Origin: Brevundimonas sp. Leaf363
GTDB taxonomy: Bacteria > Pseudomonadota > Alphaproteobacteria > Caulobacterales > Caulobacteraceae
Assembly (NCBI RefSeq): GCF_001424025.1
Contig: NZ_LMPZ01000001.1
Coordinates: 1,074-65,073 of the forward strand
Length of the DNA stretch: 64,000 bases
Direction: 5' to 3'
In this document: in pieces, positions 27,944-38,761 of the stretch
Numbering within the stretch: the stretch's first letter is position 1
Layout: each line of letters begins with the position of its first letter
Program-made: the position numbers and the translations under genes
Notes under the pieces: model-generated
Databases searched by the model: none
The model's input: only the letters and a program-made list of their open reading frames with translations
Told to the model about the DNA's origin: nothing

Positions 27944-28390
27944 CTACCAGCGGCGGTCGTAGCGATAGTCGCGGCTGTCCCGGCGGTCGTAACGCGTGTC
28001 CCGACGATCGTAGCGCGGATCGTAGCCGTAGCGCTGGTCGTACCCGTAGCGCGGGGCGGAACGGTAATCCCGTTGCTGGTACTGGCTGTAATGGCGGCTG
28101 TCGTATCGGTCGTTGGCATTGCCGCCCGACGACGCCACCGCGCCCAGCGCGGCCCCGGCGAGCGCGCCGCCTGCGATCGTCGTGCCGTCGCCGTTGCCCA
28201 GCAGGGCGCCGGCCAGACCGCCCACCACCGCGCCGATCACGGCGTTCTGGGCGGTATTGCTCTGGCGGTTGTCGCGGTGGTCGTAGTAGCGGCTCTGGGC
28301 CGAAGCCGGGGCGGCGCTCAGCAGCGCCAGGGCGCCGACGGCGGCGGTGAGAGCCACAGCGGTGGTCTTCTGGGTCGAGGCGGTCTTCAT
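27944..28390 (-). CDS. Exported glycine-zipper protein with Arg/Tyr/Asp repeat tail
   Basis: 148 residues. A signal peptide (1-31, ending APASAQ) precedes a glycine-zipper segment (VIGAVVGGLAGALLG then GALAGAALGAV, about 48-85), the type that inserts in or spans the outer membrane. The tail from about 92 is made of short repeats with the period YDxRY/YDRRD (for example RYGYDQRY and RYDRRDTRY). ATG 28390 was chosen for the signal peptide and AGGACCTGAG just before it. Such proteins are often envelope-stress or surface-antigen-like; function here is unknown. Confidence 0.75.
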   Translation of the reverse strand: MKTASTQKTTAVALTAAVGALALLSAAPASAQSRYYDHRDNRQSNTAQNAVIGAVVGGLAGALLGNGDGTTIAGGALAGAALGAVASSGGNANDRYDSRHYSQYQQRDYRSAPRYGYDQRYGYDPRYDRRDTRYDRRDSRDYRYDRRW

Positions 28391-28512
28391 CTCAGGTCCT
28401 CCGGACGATGCGCCGGACGGGGTCCGACTATGCCCAGAGGAATACCGCCGCCCGTTTGAACGTCCCGGCGCCGCCGCATTCACAACGGGTTCATGAAATG
28501 AGCCCGCGCGCG

Positions 28513-28540
28513 CTTGACGCTTACCCGCCCGCCCCCTACT
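28513..28540 (+). promoter_or_regulatory. Sigma32-type heat-shock promoter of groESL
   Basis: CTTGAC (28513-28518), a 13-base spacer and CCCCCTACT (28532-28540), close to the alphaproteobacterial sigma32 pattern (CTTG and CCCCAT-like boxes). It precedes the CIRCE-like site and groES. Confidence 0.6.
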
Positions 28541-28550
28541 TCCGCCTCCG

Positions 28551-28577
28551 TTAGCACTCGCGGGTCGCGGCTGCCAA
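28551..28577 (+). promoter_or_regulatory. CIRCE operator (HrcA site), right half degenerate
   Basis: TTAGCACTC (28551-28559), nine bases, then GGCTGCCAA (28569-28577). The consensus is TTAGCACTC-N9-GAGTGCTAA: the left half is perfect, the right matches at six of nine positions. Position between promoter and groES fits HrcA control. Confidence 0.75.
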
Positions 28578-28625
28578 AGCCGGTCCGGGGTGCATCCTTT
28601 TCGGACTACTCAGGGAGAACAACCG

Positions 28626-28912
28626 ATGGCGTTTCGTCCGCTCGGCGACCGCGTGCTGGTTAAGCGCGTAGAAGAAGAATCCAAGACCAAGGGCGGGATC
28701 ATCATCCCCGACACCGCCAAGGAAAAGCCGCAGGAAGGCGAAGTCGTCTCCGTCGGCCCGGGCGCCCGTGACGACAGCGGCAAGGTCAACGCCCTGGAGC
28801 TGAAGGCCGGCGACCGCATCCTGTTCGGCAAGTGGTCGGGCACCGAGGTCAAGGTCGACGGCGTCGATCTGATCATCATGAAGGAATCGGACGTCCTGGG
28901 CGTCCTGAGCTG

Positions 28913-28913
<1 letters not shown>
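28626..28913 (+). CDS. groS: Co-chaperonin GroES
   Basis: Forms the heptameric lid of the GroEL chamber. Seen: 95 residues; [14 protein letters not shown] at the start, the mobile loop (about 16-32, [17 protein letters not shown] in two parts) and DDSGK, then [16 protein letters not shown] at the end. ATG 28626 has GGGAGAAC upstream. First gene of the groESL operon; regulated by the sigma32 promoter and CIRCE site above. Confidence 0.97.
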
Positions 28914-30665
<1,752 letters not shown>

Positions 30666-30700
30666 GTCCGACGCTCACGCCATCTGGCTGAACGACAAGA

Positions 30701-30734
30701 GGGCGGGTCCGGCGACGGGCCCGCCCTTCTTGCG
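30701..30734 (+). terminator. Terminator of groESL
   Basis: AGGGCGGG (30701-30708) and CCCGCCCT (30721-30728) are exact complements, followed by TCTTGC. It lies 36 bases past the groEL stop and also faces the end of the convergent hydrolase gene. Confidence 0.7.
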
Positions 30735-30756
30735 TCCGGGACCCCGCAAGACCGCG

Positions 30757-31635
30757 TCAGTCCACCTCGCGCAAGAACTCGAAGATGGCGGCGCGCGCCT
30801 CGGCCTCGTCCAGCATGGGTGCGTGCCCGACCCCGGGGATTTCCGCATAGGCCATTCCGGGGGCCTTCCTGCGCATCTTCGCCGCGATGTCTGCGCTGAG
30901 CAAATCGGAGCGCTCGCCGCGGATCAGCAGGACGGGACGGCCGCGCGCCAGCTTCGAGAAGAAGGGCCACAGGTTGGGGACCAGCGCCTTCTCGCCCGCC
31001 GCGCGGATCGGCACGGCGATGTCGGGATCGTAGTCCAGGATCGGCGCGCCTTCGGTCCCCTCGCGGAAGACCCGGCGCGCGAAGGTGTCCCAGTCGGCGT
31101 CGGCATAGTGCGGAAAGGCGACGGCGTTGATCTGGCGCGCGTAGGCGGCGGCGGCGGCCCAGGTCGGCGTGTCCACCGGCTGGCCCGAATAGGCGGCGAT
31201 GCGCGCCAGGCCCTCCCTGGCGACCTCCGGCCCGACGTCGTTGATGATGGCCGCGGCGATGGCCCTCGGCTTCACGGCCGCCAGCCCCATGGTGATCAGG
31301 CCGCCCATGGAGGTGCCCAGGAAGACCGCCCGCTCGATGCCGGTCGCCTTCAGCAGCGCCGCCACGTCCTGAACATAGGTCGGCGGCTGATAGGTCATCG
31401 GATCGGGCGCCCGGTCCGAGCGCCCGCGCCCGCGCGCATCCACCGCCAGCACCCGCCGTCCCGACTGGGCCAGCAGCGGCGCGATGGCCTCGAAATCCGC
31501 GCTGTTGCGCGTCAGGCCGTGAATGGCGACCACGGGCAGTCGGGCCGGACCGGCGGCAGGGGCATAGTCGCGCGCAAACAGGCTGAGCCCATCGTGCGAG
31601 GTCCAGCGGCGTTCAACCCAAGGGAGCGTTTGCAT
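30757..31635 (-). CDS. Alpha/beta hydrolase
   Basis: 292 residues. Seen: oxyanion-region HGLTRNSADF, RGRGRSDRAP, the nucleophile elbow GTSMGG (Ser near 116), and the catalytic His in GVGHAPMLDE. These give a complete triad of the general alpha/beta-hydrolase fold (haloperoxidase or esterase-like branch). ATG 31635 was chosen as the first Met before the conserved strand; the long upstream frame runs into the repeat at 31664. Substrate unknown. It is convergent with groEL. Confidence 0.8.
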   Translation of the reverse strand: MQTLPWVERRWTSHDGLSLFARDYAPAAGPARLPVVAIHGLTRNSADFEAIAPLLAQSGRRVLAVDARGRGRSDRAPDPMTYQPPTYVQDVAALLKATGIERAVFLGTSMGGLITMGLAAVKPRAIAAAIINDVGPEVAREGLARIAAYSGQPVDTPTWAAAAAYARQINAVAFPHYADADWDTFARRVFREGTEGAPILDYDPDIAVPIRAAGEKALVPNLWPFFSKLARGRPVLLIRGERSDLLSADIAAKMRRKAPGMAYAEIPGVGHAPMLDEAEARAAIFEFLREVD

Positions 31636-31663
31636 GGCTGCAGGATACGGCGGATCGCAAGAA

Positions 31664-31720
31664 TTCTCCACCGTGTAGCGCGGCGGCACGGGGGAGGGAG
31701 ATCGCTTCAGCGCTGGAGGA
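31664..31720. repeat. Repeat family R1, single unit
   Basis: Reads TTCTCCACCG ... GCGCGGCG ... GGGGGAGGGAGATCGCTT ... GCGCTGGAGGA. The same order of blocks occurs in the left arm of the element at 5552-5705. Here only one arm is present. It lies between the hydrolase start and the gmhB stop. Confidence 0.6.
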
Positions 31721-31721
31721 T

Positions 31722-32231
31722 CTAGCCGCCCAGCAGCTCCCGCACGAACAGGTCCAGGTCGCCGCCATCGAAGCGGAAGCCGGGGATGCCGGCGCGGCGG
31801 GCGGCCTCCATGTCCGTCGGCTGGTCGCCGATCATGAAGGATTTGGCCAGGTCGATCCCATGCTCGTCCGCGGCCCGACGGATCATGCCCGGATTGGGCT
31901 TGCGGTCCGGGTGGTCGGGGTGGAGCCACTGCGGGTCCTTGGCCTCGGCGTGGTACGGGCAGGCGTAGACCGCCCCGATCCGCGCGCCCTTGGCCGCCAT
32001 CCGCCGCACCAGGGCGGTATTGAAGGCGTGCATCTGATCCAGGGTGAACAGCCCGCGCGCCACGCCGGACTGATTGGTGACGATGACCGCCAGATATCCG
32101 GCCCGGTTCAACCGCTGCACCGCCTCGGCCGCGCCGGGCATGAGGCGCAGCTCGGCCTCCAGGTGCGGATAGCCGGTGTCCTCGATCAGGACGCCGTCGC
32201 GGTCCAGGAAGACGGCCGGCACACCGCTCAT
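31722..32231 (-). CDS. gmhB: HAD-IIIA phosphatase, GmhB-like (D,D-heptose 1,7-bisphosphate 7-phosphatase)
   Basis: 169 residues. Seen: HAD motif I LDRDGVL (9-15), motif II VTNQSGVARG, a zinc-loop-like stretch CPYHAEAKDPQWLH, KPNPGM with the motif III lysine and IGDQPTDMEAA. GmhB removes the C7 phosphate in heptose synthesis for lipopolysaccharide. The zinc loop usually has more cysteines (CPHH...C.CRKP), so it is reduced here. The gene overlaps the AGE epimerase stop by four bases. Histidinol phosphatase is the main alternative. Confidence 0.75.
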   Translation of the reverse strand: MSGVPAVFLDRDGVLIEDTGYPHLEAELRLMPGAAEAVQRLNRAGYLAVIVTNQSGVARGLFTLDQMHAFNTALVRRMAAKGARIGAVYACPYHAEAKDPQWLHPDHPDRKPNPGMIRRAADEHGIDLAKSFMIGDQPTDMEAARRAGIPGFRFDGGDLDLFVRELLGG

Positions 32232-33334
32232 TCGGCGCCTCGCAGCAGCACGGTGAAGGCCGTCATCACGTGGTAGAAGCTGGAGGCTGGGACCGTCGTG
32301 TCGATCTGGATGCCCGCCGCATCATAGCTGTCGACCCAAAGGCCGGGCACGTCGGTCGCCAGGTGGCTGTCGAAAATCCGATCGACCATGGCGGCGGCTC
32401 TGGCCTCGTCACCAACCGTCAGATGGGCGCGCAGGGCCTCGGTCTCGGCCCACAGGCGCCAGCCCGGATCGACCGGGCCGCCGCCCCGCGCCATCTCGCG
32501 CACCGGGAATCCCTCCGCGTTCAAGCCGGCCGTCCCTGCGTGGTCGTAGAGGCGCATCGCTCGCGCCTCGGCGTCGATCCAGCCGTTCTTCCTGGCCTCG
32601 CTCAGCAGCCACACCCATTCGAACTCGTGCCCCGGCTCGACGATCTCGCCCGCCTGGCCGTCCGCCAATCGCCAGTCCTCGGTGAAGAACTCGCTCAGGG
32701 TGCCGGTCGGTTCGTGGAAGAAGGCGGTGTCGAACAGGCCCAGGATTTCCCGGGCGATCTGTTCGAAGCGCGGCTCCGGCGTCGCCGCATGCCAGGCCAG
32801 CATGGCCTCCAGCAGGTGCATGTGCGGGTTCTGGCGGCGCGGCAGGCGGGCGGGCGCAGCCTCGGCCCAGCCGCCGTGCGGCGCGGCCATCACTGTCTCG
32901 ATGGCGTCCAGCGTCTGCAACGCCAGCGGCAGGCAACGGTCGTCGCCCAGCAATCGATGCCCGGCCGCCAGGGCGAACAGGCAAAAGGCCTGGTCATAGA
33001 GGTCCGGGGTGTCGTCCAGCACCGCGCCGTTTCCGTCTGTCGACAGCACCCACAGGCCGTCCGGGCGGCGGCAGGTCCGGATCATGTTATCCAGGCCCTT
33101 CCGCGCGATGGCGCGGCCAGGCTCGAAGCCCAGATCGGCCGCCTCGGCGAACAGATAGACCTGACGGGCCTGCACCCGCGTGCGGCGGACGCCGCCGGTC
33201 ACCGGTCTGCCGTCGAACTCCAGCAGTTCGTAGAACCGCCCGTCCGCGTCGGCGCCCCGCTCGGCCCACAGGGGCAGGGCGTGATCGAACAGCCAGGATC
33301 GGACCTTGGCGCGGGCGTCGTGCAGAAAGCTCAT
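32228..33334 (-). CDS. AGE family epimerase/isomerase
   Basis: 368 residues, all-alpha (alpha6/alpha6 barrel). Seen: motifs shared with N-acylglucosamine 2-epimerase and mannose isomerase, including RVQARQVYLF, LYDQAFCLFALA, QNPHMHLLEA and EPGHEFEW, in which the two histidines are the usual catalytic pair. Start ATG 33334 was chosen over an upstream Met because conserved sequence begins at once. Probable substrates are mannose, cellobiose-type or phosphosugars; I cannot decide. Its overlap with the GmhB-like gene implies a linked sugar pathway. Confidence 0.8.
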   Translation of the reverse strand: MSFLHDARAKVRSWLFDHALPLWAERGADADGRFYELLEFDGRPVTGGVRRTRVQARQVYLFAEAADLGFEPGRAIARKGLDNMIRTCRRPDGLWVLSTDGNGAVLDDTPDLYDQAFCLFALAAGHRLLGDDRCLPLALQTLDAIETVMAAPHGGWAEAAPARLPRRQNPHMHLLEAMLAWHAATPEPRFEQIAREILGLFDTAFFHEPTGTLSEFFTEDWRLADGQAGEIVEPGHEFEWVWLLSEARKNGWIDAEARAMRLYDHAGTAGLNAEGFPVREMARGGGPVDPGWRLWAETEALRAHLTVGDEARAAAMVDRIFDSHLATDVPGLWVDSYDAAGIQIDTTVPASSFYHVMTAFTVLLRGAE

Positions 33335-33415
33335 GGTCTTCGCGACTATGCGATGCGGCCGGGTTTGTGAAGCGGACGGATGACGGCGCGGTCGATCGGG
33401 GCTAACGGATCGGCC

Positions 33416-35296
33416 ATGCCTTCCTCGGACACGCCGGCCGACGTCTTCAAGCGCGCCCTCGCGCACGCCGCGCGCGCCCTGGCCGAGCAGGCCGAGCTGG
33501 AAGTGGTGTTCGGCCAGGACGGGCCGAAGCTGTCGAACGGCGTCCTGACCCTGCCCAACCCGCCGCGCGACGCCTCACCGGCCGAGGCGGCGACCGTGCG
33601 CGGTCAGGCCGACCGGCTGGCCCTGCGTCTGGCCAATCACGACGAGATGCTGCATGGCCGCCTGCGTCCGCTGGACCAGACGGCGGCCGAGGTTTTCGAG
33701 GCGGTCGAACAGGCCCGCGTCGAGGCGGTCGGCTCCGAACACCTGGCCGGGGTGCGGTCCAATCTGAACGCCGCCCTGCTGGGCCGGCTCGAGCGCACCG
33801 GGGCGCTGCGGGTTGTCGAGGCCGCGCGGGTTCCGCCCGCCGAGGCGGTGTCCCTGCTGGTGCGCGAGCGCCTGACCGGCCAGCGTGCGCCCGACGGCGC
33901 CGGCGCCCTGCTCGACCTGGTCCGCACGGAGCTGGAAGCCAAGGCGGGCCGGCAGCTCGATGCGCTGGCCGAGGTCGCCCACGACCAGGCCGCTTTCGCG
34001 CGCGCCATGAAGGACGTGCTGCGCGCGCTCGACCTGGATCCCGGCGATGGGCGCGGCGACGAGGCCAATGACGAGGCGGGCGAGGACGAACCCCCGCCCC
34101 AGTCGCCCGATCCCAGCGAGGACAGCCAGGACGAGGAGCAGGAAGACGGCGGTCAGGGCGCCCAGTCGATGGACGGCGCACCCGACGACGACACCTCGGG
34201 CGAGGAGCGCGAGGGCCAGCCGCAGGGCGCATCGCCGGACGCGACCGACGACATGGGTGATCCCGGCGACGCCACGGACGAGGGCGCCGTCCCCAGTCCG
34301 CACCAGACCCTGGACGACGGCCAGGACATCAACGCCTATCGCGTCTTCACCACCGCCCATGACGAGGTGATCGACGCGGCCGACCTGTGCGACCCGATGG
34401 AGCTGGATCGGCTGCGGTCCCTGCTGGACGGCCAGTTGGCGGCGCTCTCCAGCGTCGTGTCGCGCCTGGCCAACCGGCTGCAGCGGCGACTGCTGGCCCA
34501 GCAGAACCGCTCGTGGATGTTCGATCTGGAGGAAGGCATGCTGGACACGGCGCGCCTGACGCGGGTCATCACCGATCCGACCGCGCCGCTCAGCTTCAAG
34601 GCCGAGAGCGAGAGCCCGTTCCGCGACACGGTCGTGACCCTGTTGCTGGACAACTCCGGTTCGATGCGGGGACGGCCGATCATGGTGGCGGCGGTCTGCG
34701 CCGACATCCTGGCGCGGACGCTGGAGCGGTGCGGGGTCAAGGTCGAGATCCTGGGCTTCACCACCCGCGCCTGGAAGGGCGGACAGGCGCGCGAGGCGTG
34801 GATCGCAGCGGGCAAGCCGGCCAATCCCGGCCGCCTGAACGACCTGCGCCACATCATCTACAAGTCCGCCGACGCGCCCTGGCGCCGGGCCAAGAAGAGC
34901 CTCGGCCTGATGATGCGCGAGGGCCTGCTGAAGGAGAACATCGACGGCGAGGCCCTGGTCTGGGCCCACGACCGGCTGATGGCGCGGCCCGAACAGCGGC
35001 GCATCCTGATGGTCATTTCCGACGGCTCGCCGGTCGACGATTCCACCCAGTCGGCCAATACGGCGCTGTATCTGGACAAGCATCTGCGGCAGGTGATCGC
35101 CGAGATCGAGGACCGTTCGCCGGTCGAGTTGCTGGCCATCGGCATCGGCCACGACGTGACCCGCTGGTATCGCCGCGCCGTCACCCTGATCGACGTGGAG
35201 CAATTGGCCGGCGCCATGACCGAGAAGCTGGCCGAACTGTTCGAGGCGGAACCGAAAACCGCCGCCCGACCGGTCCGCCGGAGGCGCGCCGCATGA
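33416..35296 (+). CDS. cobT: Cobaltochelatase subunit CobT
   Basis: Part of the CobNST complex that inserts cobalt into hydrogenobyrinate a,c-diamide in aerobic cobalamin synthesis. Seen: 626 residues; an N-terminal conserved domain (1-200), a very acidic linker (about 200-310, rich in Asp, Glu, Pro, Ser and Gln), and a C-terminal VWA domain with the MIDAS motif DNSGSM at about 411-416 and SDGSPVDD. Start ATG 33416 fits; the upstream ATG 33380 adds 12 residues. Partner genes cobS and cobN are not in the window. Confidence 0.9.
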   Translation: MPSSDTPADVFKRALAHAARALAEQAELEVVFGQDGPKLSNGVLTLPNPPRDASPAEAATVRGQADRLALRLANHDEMLHGRLRPLDQTAAEVFEAVEQARVEAVGSEHLAGVRSNLNAALLGRLERTGALRVVEAARVPPAEAVSLLVRERLTGQRAPDGAGALLDLVRTELEAKAGRQLDALAEVAHDQAAFARAMKDVLRALDLDPGDGRGDEANDEAGEDEPPPQSPDPSEDSQDEEQEDGGQGAQSMDGAPDDDTSGEEREGQPQGASPDATDDMGDPGDATDEGAVPSPHQTLDDGQDINAYRVFTTAHDEVIDAADLCDPMELDRLRSLLDGQLAALSSVVSRLANRLQRRLLAQQNRSWMFDLEEGMLDTARLTRVITDPTAPLSFKAESESPFRDTVVTLLLDNSGSMRGRPIMVAAVCADILARTLERCGVKVEILGFTTRAWKGGQAREAWIAAGKPANPGRLNDLRHIIYKSADAPWRRAKKSLGLMMREGLLKENIDGEALVWAHDRLMARPEQRRILMVISDGSPVDDSTQSANTALYLDKHLRQVIAEIEDRSPVELLAIGIGHDVTRWYRRAVTLIDVEQLAGAMTEKLAELFEAEPKTAARPVRRRRAA

Positions 35297-36264
35297 TCCG
35301 CAGAACCCTTCTGACGCTGGCCTTGTTCGCCGTCGCCGCCTGCGCGGGCGGGCCGACCGCGCCGGTCAGGGGCGTCGCCGGACCGGACGGCTGGACCGAG
35401 GCGCCGGCCGCCAGCCGCTCGGTCAATCTGGGCCTGCCGGGCGGTGCGGTCCTGGCCGATGGCGTGCGGTTCGCGGGCGGTCTGCGGATCGAGCTGGACC
35501 CGGCCTCGCCCCTGCACAGCCTGTCGGACATCAAGCTGACCGATGGCGCGGGCGGCTTCGTCGCCGTCACGGACGCAGGCGATCTGGTCACCGGCCGCAT
35601 GCGCCTCGACGCCCGGGGCCGCCTGACCGGCGCGCACGACTGGCGCTATCAGCGGCTGACCGAACTGGACGGATCGCCCATCGCGGCCAAGGAGCGCGGC
35701 GACGCGGAAGGGCTGGCCCTGCTGCCGGACAGCGGCCTGCTGATCGCCTTCGAGCGCGATCACCGGATCTGGCGCTATGGCTCGGCCGCAACGCCCGGCC
35801 GCCCGGTCGCGGTTCCCCACCCCGACTTCGCCTTCCCCCTGAACGACGGCATGGAGGCGCTGTCGACCGGGCCGACCGGCTGGCGCGTCGGAGGCGAGGA
35901 CGGCGGCGTCTGGGACTGCGCGCCCGCCGGCTGCCGCGTCGTTGAGGCCCCGCCCGAGCCCCTGCTGGGCGACGCCGACTTCCGCCGCACCGCCCTGGAC
36001 CGCGATCCGTCCGGGAACGGCTGGTTCGTGCTGGAGCGATCCTTCCGCCCGCCGCTGGACGCCCGCGCCCGCGTCCGCCGAATGGCCCCGGACGGCACGG
36101 TCGGCCCGGTCCTGATCGAGCTGAAGCTGCCTGGCCTGACCGACAACTTCGAAGGCCTCGCCGCCGAGACGCGCGGCGGCCGGACGCGCCTCTACCTGCT
36201 GTCCGACGACAACGGGAACCCGGCCCAGCGGACTCTGCTGCTGGCGTTCGACGTGAAATCATAG
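35293..36264 (+). CDS. Esterase-like-activity-of-phytase domain lipoprotein
   Basis: 323 residues. A lipoprotein signal (LFAVAAC, Cys at about 17, with lipobox VAAC) is followed by a beta-propeller type domain of the phytase-like esterase family: [45 protein letters not shown] and [14 protein letters not shown]. Repeating SD/E+GL patterns support the fold. Probably anchored on the periplasmic side of a membrane. ATGA overlap with cobT suggests co-transcription, though no functional link is obvious. Confidence 0.75.
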   Translation: MIRRTLLTLALFAVAACAGGPTAPVRGVAGPDGWTEAPAASRSVNLGLPGGAVLADGVRFAGGLRIELDPASPLHSLSDIKLTDGAGGFVAVTDAGDLVTGRMRLDARGRLTGAHDWRYQRLTELDGSPIAAKERGDAEGLALLPDSGLLIAFERDHRIWRYGSAATPGRPVAVPHPDFAFPLNDGMEALSTGPTGWRVGGEDGGVWDCAPAGCRVVEAPPEPLLGDADFRRTALDRDPSGNGWFVLERSFRPPLDARARVRRMAPDGTVGPVLIELKLPGLTDNFEGLAAETRGGRTRLYLLSDDNGNPAQRTLLLAFDVKS

Positions 36265-36288
36265 AGCCTGCGCCGACGGCGGAGGATT

Positions 36289-36852
36289 TCAGACCTTCTC
36301 GCTGACCTTGATGGCCAGCTTGCAGCCGGCGCCGATCACGGCGCTGAGCAGCCGATAACCCGGCGCCTCGCGCGAGCCATGTTCCACCGCATGATCGTGG
36401 TGCGCCAGCTCCTCGTCGCGGAACGCCTTCAGCTCGGCAGCCAGGGCGGGGTCGCGGTCTGCGACCTCGGCGATCTGGTTGGCATAGTGCTTCTCGATGA
36501 CGCTCTCGACCGCCTCGGTACAGGCATGGGCGGCCTTCTCGCCCATCAGGGCCGTGCCGGCGCCCAGCGCAGTCGCCGCGATGCGCCACAGGGGCGTCAG
36601 CGCCGTGGGCCGTACCTGGCGGTCGGCCAGCAGAGTCTCGAACCGCGACAGGTGGGCGGCCTCCTGGCTCTCCATCTCGGCCATGTCGGCGGCGATGGAG
36701 GCGCGACCCTTGCGACCCTCGAAGACGGCGCGCTGGGCGCGGTAGATGTGCACCGCCGCATATTCCCCGGCGTGGTCGACGCGCAGCATCTCGCCCATGC
36801 GGCCGGTCCAGGCGCCGCGACCGGGCCGGGGCAGCTGTGCACCGTCAGACAC
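36289..36852 (-). CDS. coq7: Demethoxyubiquinone hydroxylase (Coq7/CAT5 family)
   Basis: Di-iron hydroxylase for a late ubiquinone step. Seen: 187 residues with both metal-ligand repeats: RVDHAGEYAAVHIY, EMESQEAAHL, EAVESVIEKHY and FRDEELAHHDHA. These give the expected Glu/His ligands. Start is a GTG at 36852 that overlaps the dsbB 3' end; an internal ATG (about residue 19) would still retain the first ligand motif. Coupled to dsbB by overlap. Confidence 0.9.
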   Translation of the reverse strand: MSDGAQLPRPGRGAWTGRMGEMLRVDHAGEYAAVHIYRAQRAVFEGRKGRASIAADMAEMESQEAAHLSRFETLLADRQVRPTALTPLWRIAATALGAGTALMGEKAAHACTEAVESVIEKHYANQIAEVADRDPALAAELKAFRDEELAHHDHAVEHGSREAPGYRLLSAVIGAGCKLAIKVSEKV

Positions 36853-37426
36853 TGGCCGCCGCCCCCTTGCCGTCAGGTTTGTCGGACTTGGGCGCCCGCG
36901 CATCCTTGGGCCGTTTCGCCGCCAGCAGGCTGAAGACCGTCAGGGCGGCCATGATCAGCGTGTTCCAGCCCGCCATCGACAGGCCCAGGAAGCGCCAGAC
37001 CACGGTGTCGCACATCACCACCGTCTGAACCGGGCCTGTGCCCAGGGCCAGGGAGGTCAGGTTTTCCAGATTGATGTCGCCGCCGCCGCCCGAACAGATG
37101 GCCGGCAGCGCCCACCACTTGGCCTCGCCCCCGGCATGGAACAGGGCGGTGATGAAGCCGGTGAAGAAGACCGCGCCCAGCAGGAAGGCGGCGATGCGCG
37201 GCGTGCCCCGGCTGCCGCGGCTGAACAGGTGCCACAGGGTCGCGGCCCCCGCGATGGCCACGGCGCCCCAGTAGACCTCGCGCTGCTTGAGGCAGAGGTT
37301 GCACGGGGCCAGCCCCATGAACTCCTCGAATGCATGGGCCGCGCCCAACAGGGCGAGCGACGCCGCCAGGGCGAAGGCGGTCCACCAGCGGGTCAGCAGG
37401 CGATAGACTTCGATCATCGGGCGCAT
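36845..37426 (-). CDS. dsbB: Disulfide bond formation protein B
   Basis: 193 residues, four membrane segments. Reoxidises DsbA and passes electrons to ubiquinone. Seen: first cysteine pair CNLC (near 42-45) in LAPCNLCLKQR, then ICSGGG and MCDTVVW as the second pair. A C-terminal charged extension (DARAPKSDKPDG) is longer than in E. coli. Start ATG 37426; a second Met follows three residues later. Overlaps coq7 by eight bases; the ubiquinone-linked pair of genes is suggestive. Confidence 0.88.
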   Translation of the reverse strand: MRPMIEVYRLLTRWWTAFALAASLALLGAAHAFEEFMGLAPCNLCLKQREVYWGAVAIAGAATLWHLFSRGSRGTPRIAAFLLGAVFFTGFITALFHAGGEAKWWALPAICSGGGGDINLENLTSLALGTGPVQTVVMCDTVVWRFLGLSMAGWNTLIMAALTVFSLLAAKRPKDARAPKSDKPDGKGAAASV

Positions 37427-37442
37427 CCTTACGCCCGGACGC

Positions 37443-38024
37443 TCAATGCTCCAACAGCTTCAGCGCCAGTAAGCCGCCGATCAGGATCGCCAGGCCCAGG
37501 ACGAAGAACAGGGCCAGCCGCTTCTCGACCACCGCCAGCATGGCCGGACCCCAGGTCTTCAGCACCCAGGCCTCCAGGAAGAAGCGGGCGGACCGCGTGA
37601 TGACCGAGGCGACCATGAAGATGGCGAAGTCGAAGTGGGCCAGGCCCGAGGCGATGGTCACCAGCTTGTAGGGGATGGGCGTCAGGCCCTTGGCCAGGAT
37701 CACCCAGACGCCGAAACGGTCGTACCACTGCTGGAACTGCTCCAGCCCGTCGGAGTGACCCAGCAGCCGCATCAGGCCGACCCCCACATCGGTCAGGAAA
37801 TAGCCGATGCACCAACCCAGCGCCCCGCCCACGACCGAGGCGATCGAGCAGATCAGGGCGATCCGGTACGCCTTGTCCGGCCGCGCCAGCACCATCGGCG
37901 CCATCATCACGTCCGGCGGAATGGGGAAGAAGGACGCCTCGGCGAAGGACACCACCGCCAGCGTCTTCTCGGCGTAAGGCTTGCGCGCCTGTTCGAAGAC
38001 CCAGTCGTAAAGTTTCCGCAGCAT
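37443..38024 (-). CDS. YqaA/DedA-like membrane protein
   Basis: 193 residues with about five membrane segments. Seen: FAEASFFPIPPDVMM (short form FFPIPPD), GGALGWCIGY and AKGLTPIPYKLVTIASG, with the paired prolines typical of the SNARE-associated/DedA (VTT) fold. These proteins act in membrane homeostasis or lipid flipping; exact role here unknown. It precedes dsbB on the same strand by 16 bases. Confidence 0.85.
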   Translation of the reverse strand: MLRKLYDWVFEQARKPYAEKTLAVVSFAEASFFPIPPDVMMAPMVLARPDKAYRIALICSIASVVGGALGWCIGYFLTDVGVGLMRLLGHSDGLEQFQQWYDRFGVWVILAKGLTPIPYKLVTIASGLAHFDFAIFMVASVITRSARFFLEAWVLKTWGPAMLAVVEKRLALFFVLGLAILIGGLLALKLLEH

Positions 38025-38130
38025 CGGTCGCCCTCGTTCAGGGCGCCGCTGTAGCAGGGGACGCGGCGTCGCACATCCCTGCGGCGATCGGTGCGATTCC
38101 GGGGGCCGGCGGACATGCTAGAGCCCGGCC

Positions 38131-38757
38131 ATGCACCGTCCCGACGCCCACGCCGATGACGTCAGCCACGACGTGGTCCGGTTGCTGCGGCGGCTGGCCG
38201 ACGACGGAGGCGAGGCGGGGCTGACGCTGGGCGAGATCCGCGACCGGCTGGACGAGCGGGCGTACGGCCTGCTGATTCTTCTGCTCAGCCTGCCTTGCCT
38301 GGTCCCGGGCCTCTACGGCGTGCCTCAGGTGGTCGGGCTGGTCATCATCATGATCGCCGCACAACTGCTGATCGGGCGCGAAGAGCCCTGGCTTCCCCGC
38401 CGGGTGTTGAGCCTGCGCGCCAAGGCGAAATGGCTGAAGGCCATGGCCGACTTCGCCGAGGCGCGGCTGGGGTGGGTCGACCGTCTGTCGCGCCCGCGCC
38501 TGGCGATGTTCGCCACCGGCCTGGGGGAGCGGATGGTCGGACTGTTCATGATCCTGGCGACCCTGACCATCGTCCTGCCGATGACCAACACCATCCCGTC
38601 GGTCGCCCTGGCCCTGCTGGCCGTGGGCCTGATCCAGCGCGACGGCCTGTTCGTGCTGGGCGGGATGGTGGTGGCCATCGGCTGGCTGGTGGCGCTGGCC
38701 ATCCTGGCCGGCGGCCTGTTGCTGGGCGCCGGCTGGGCCGGACAGTGGTTGAACTGA
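38131..38757 (+). CDS. ExoD family membrane protein
   Basis: 208 residues. Seen: an N-terminal LTLGEIRDRLDERAYGLLILLLSLP-type opening (short form GEIRDRLDERAYGLL), PCLVPG, three or four later membrane segments and LPMTNTIPSVALALLAVGL. ExoD is linked to exopolysaccharide production and alkali tolerance in rhizobia; the molecular activity is unknown. Convergent with chrA, four bases apart at the stops. Confidence 0.85.
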   Translation: MHRPDAHADDVSHDVVRLLRRLADDGGEAGLTLGEIRDRLDERAYGLLILLLSLPCLVPGLYGVPQVVGLVIIMIAAQLLIGREEPWLPRRVLSLRAKAKWLKAMADFAEARLGWVDRLSRPRLAMFATGLGERMVGLFMILATLTIVLPMTNTIPSVALALLAVGLIQRDGLFVLGGMVVAIGWLVALAILAGGLLLGAGWAGQWLN

Positions 38758-38761
38758 CCCG

